DNA from: Saccharothrix sp. NRRL B-16314
GTDB taxonomy: Bacteria; Actinomycetota; Actinomycetes; Mycobacteriales; Pseudonocardiaceae
Assembly: GCF_000716595.1 (NCBI RefSeq)
Contig: NZ_JNXC01000067.1
Span: 1-6,141, forward strand
Direction: 5' to 3'
DNA length: 6,141 nucleotides
Shown here: positions 5,853 through 6,141 of the stretch, piece after piece
Layout: every line of letters begins with the position of its first letter
Numbering within the stretch: position 1 is the stretch's first letter
Program-made: the position numbers and the translations under genes
The notes under the pieces: model-generated
The model's input: the letters and a program-made list of their open reading frames with translations, nothing else
Database searches by the model: none
What the model was told of the DNA's origin: nothing

Positions 5853-5909
5853 CGAAGCTCCTGGTAGATGACTTCTCGACCAAGAGCAAGGCCATCGCCA
5901 GGAGCTTCG
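5853..5909 (+). promoter_or_regulatory. Inverted repeat masking the transposase ribosome binding site
   Basis: CGAAGCTCCTGG (5853-5864) and CCAGGAGCTTCG (5898-5909) are perfect 12-bp complements with a 33-nt loop. GATG (5867-5870) and CATC (5893-5896) can add four more pairs. The right arm contains the AGGAG (5900-5904) serving GTG 5911. In any transcript reading in from outside, this stem would hide the RBS. Sequestered start sites that limit transposase from impinging transcription are known in other insertion sequences such as IS10 and IS50; extending that role to this element is inference. Confidence 0.65.
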
Positions 5910-5910
5910 A

Positions 5911-6141
5911 GTGCGTGTCCACCCATCCGCGATCGACCTGTCCAGTTCACACCTTCAGTTCCTGGCGCGGGAACTGACCACTCACCGGCGCCGGATCGGC
6001 AGCAGGTGGCGCAGGCTCGATCCCGGACGCCAGGCCCTGCTGGTGCTGGCGCATCTGCGCTGCGGCGACACCTACAGCCGCCTGGCCGCGGGGTTCGGCG
6101 TCGGCCTGGCCACCGTCTGCCGCTACATCCACGAGGCCGTC
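5911..6141 (+). CDS. IS5-family transposase, N-terminal 77 residues (runs off the window)
   Basis: GTG 5911 has AGGAG (5900-5904) 6 nt upstream. The visible protein reads VRVHPSAIDLSSSHLQFLAR, then ELTTHRRRIGSRWRRLDPGR, then QALLVLAHLRCGDTYSRLAA, then GFGVGLATVCRYIHEAV. This is the N-terminal helix-turn-helix region (residues about 38-77; QALLVLAHLR, GDTY, LAAGFGVG) typical of HARBI/IS5-type transposases of actinomycetes, which then continue into a DDE_Tnp_4 nuclease domain. The catalytic residues lie beyond the window, so intactness cannot be judged. The frame is open to the last base. Confidence 0.88.
   Translation, partial: MRVHPSAIDLSSSHLQFLARELTTHRRRIGSRWRRLDPGRQALLVLAHLRCGDTYSRLAAGFGVGLATVCRYIHEAV

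Larger units (their letters stand above)
5853..6141 (+). mobile_element. IS5-family insertion sequence, left part only
   Basis: The interval holds a 5' leader and the first 77 codons of an IS5/HARBI-type transposase. The element continues past the window. Its true left end lies at or before 5853, possibly near 5746, but cannot be fixed without the right-hand inverted repeat. The leader contains an RBS-masking inverted repeat, listed separately. The element adjoins the 3' side of the prenyl-indole operon. Confidence 0.7.

Noticed and set aside
4153..5922. 589-codon open frame on the minus strand opposite the tryptophanase
   Set aside because: It is a GC-bias shadow. The plus-strand frame matches tryptophanase end to end, while the minus frame has no RBS and gives low-complexity Val/Gly/Arg-rich sequence.
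5720..5950. Minus-strand 76-codon frame across the IS leader
   Set aside because: It runs through the IS inverted repeat and RBS region, with no RBS of its own and no recognisable motif.

Overview
The window is high-GC DNA with strongly biased third codon positions, actinobacterial RBSs (AGGAG, AAGGA) and typical actinomycete protein families: an XRE-type 'FADDLRRLRE'-like regulator, an IS5/HARBI-type transposase and a bacterial indole prenyltransferase. A filamentous actinomycete, perhaps in the Pseudonocardiales or Streptomycetales, is the best guess. No rRNA or tRNA gene is visible, and the genus cannot be fixed from this sequence.

Layout, left to right. Bases 1-93 may be the end of a second mobile element. 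Bases 95-290 (minus) are a decayed integrase-core transposase remnant with one frameshift and a nonsense codon. Bases 302-1588 (minus) encode a membrane-anchored HTH protein with an external FG-GAP/VCBS-like repeat domain. Its upstream region carries three TTGTCTC repeats. Next come two plus-strand genes for small exported proteins: a four-cysteine protein (1774-2154) and a lysozyme-like protein that looks cut off at its C-terminus (2219-2734). A 14-bp-stem hairpin separates them. Bases 2735-3097 are non-coding, with a second strong hairpin and a 10-bp palindrome.

The centrepiece is a two-gene operon. The first gene is a DMATS/ABBA-type tryptophan (indole) prenyltransferase (3098-4210). The second, starting at or just after the first gene's stop, is a PLP-dependent tryptophanase (about 4225-5709). 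Together they predict prenylation of L-tryptophan with dimethylallyl diphosphate, followed by beta-elimination to a free dimethylallylindole, pyruvate and ammonia. The reverse order, indole first and prenylation second, is also possible. No flavin monooxygenase, regulator or transporter for this pathway is visible in the window.

The right end (from 5853 at the latest) is the start of an IS5-family insertion sequence. Its transposase RBS is buried in a perfect 12-bp inverted repeat. The window therefore contains a compact prenyl-indole cassette in a region with mobile-element DNA at both ends, which suggests an accessory and possibly transferred locus.
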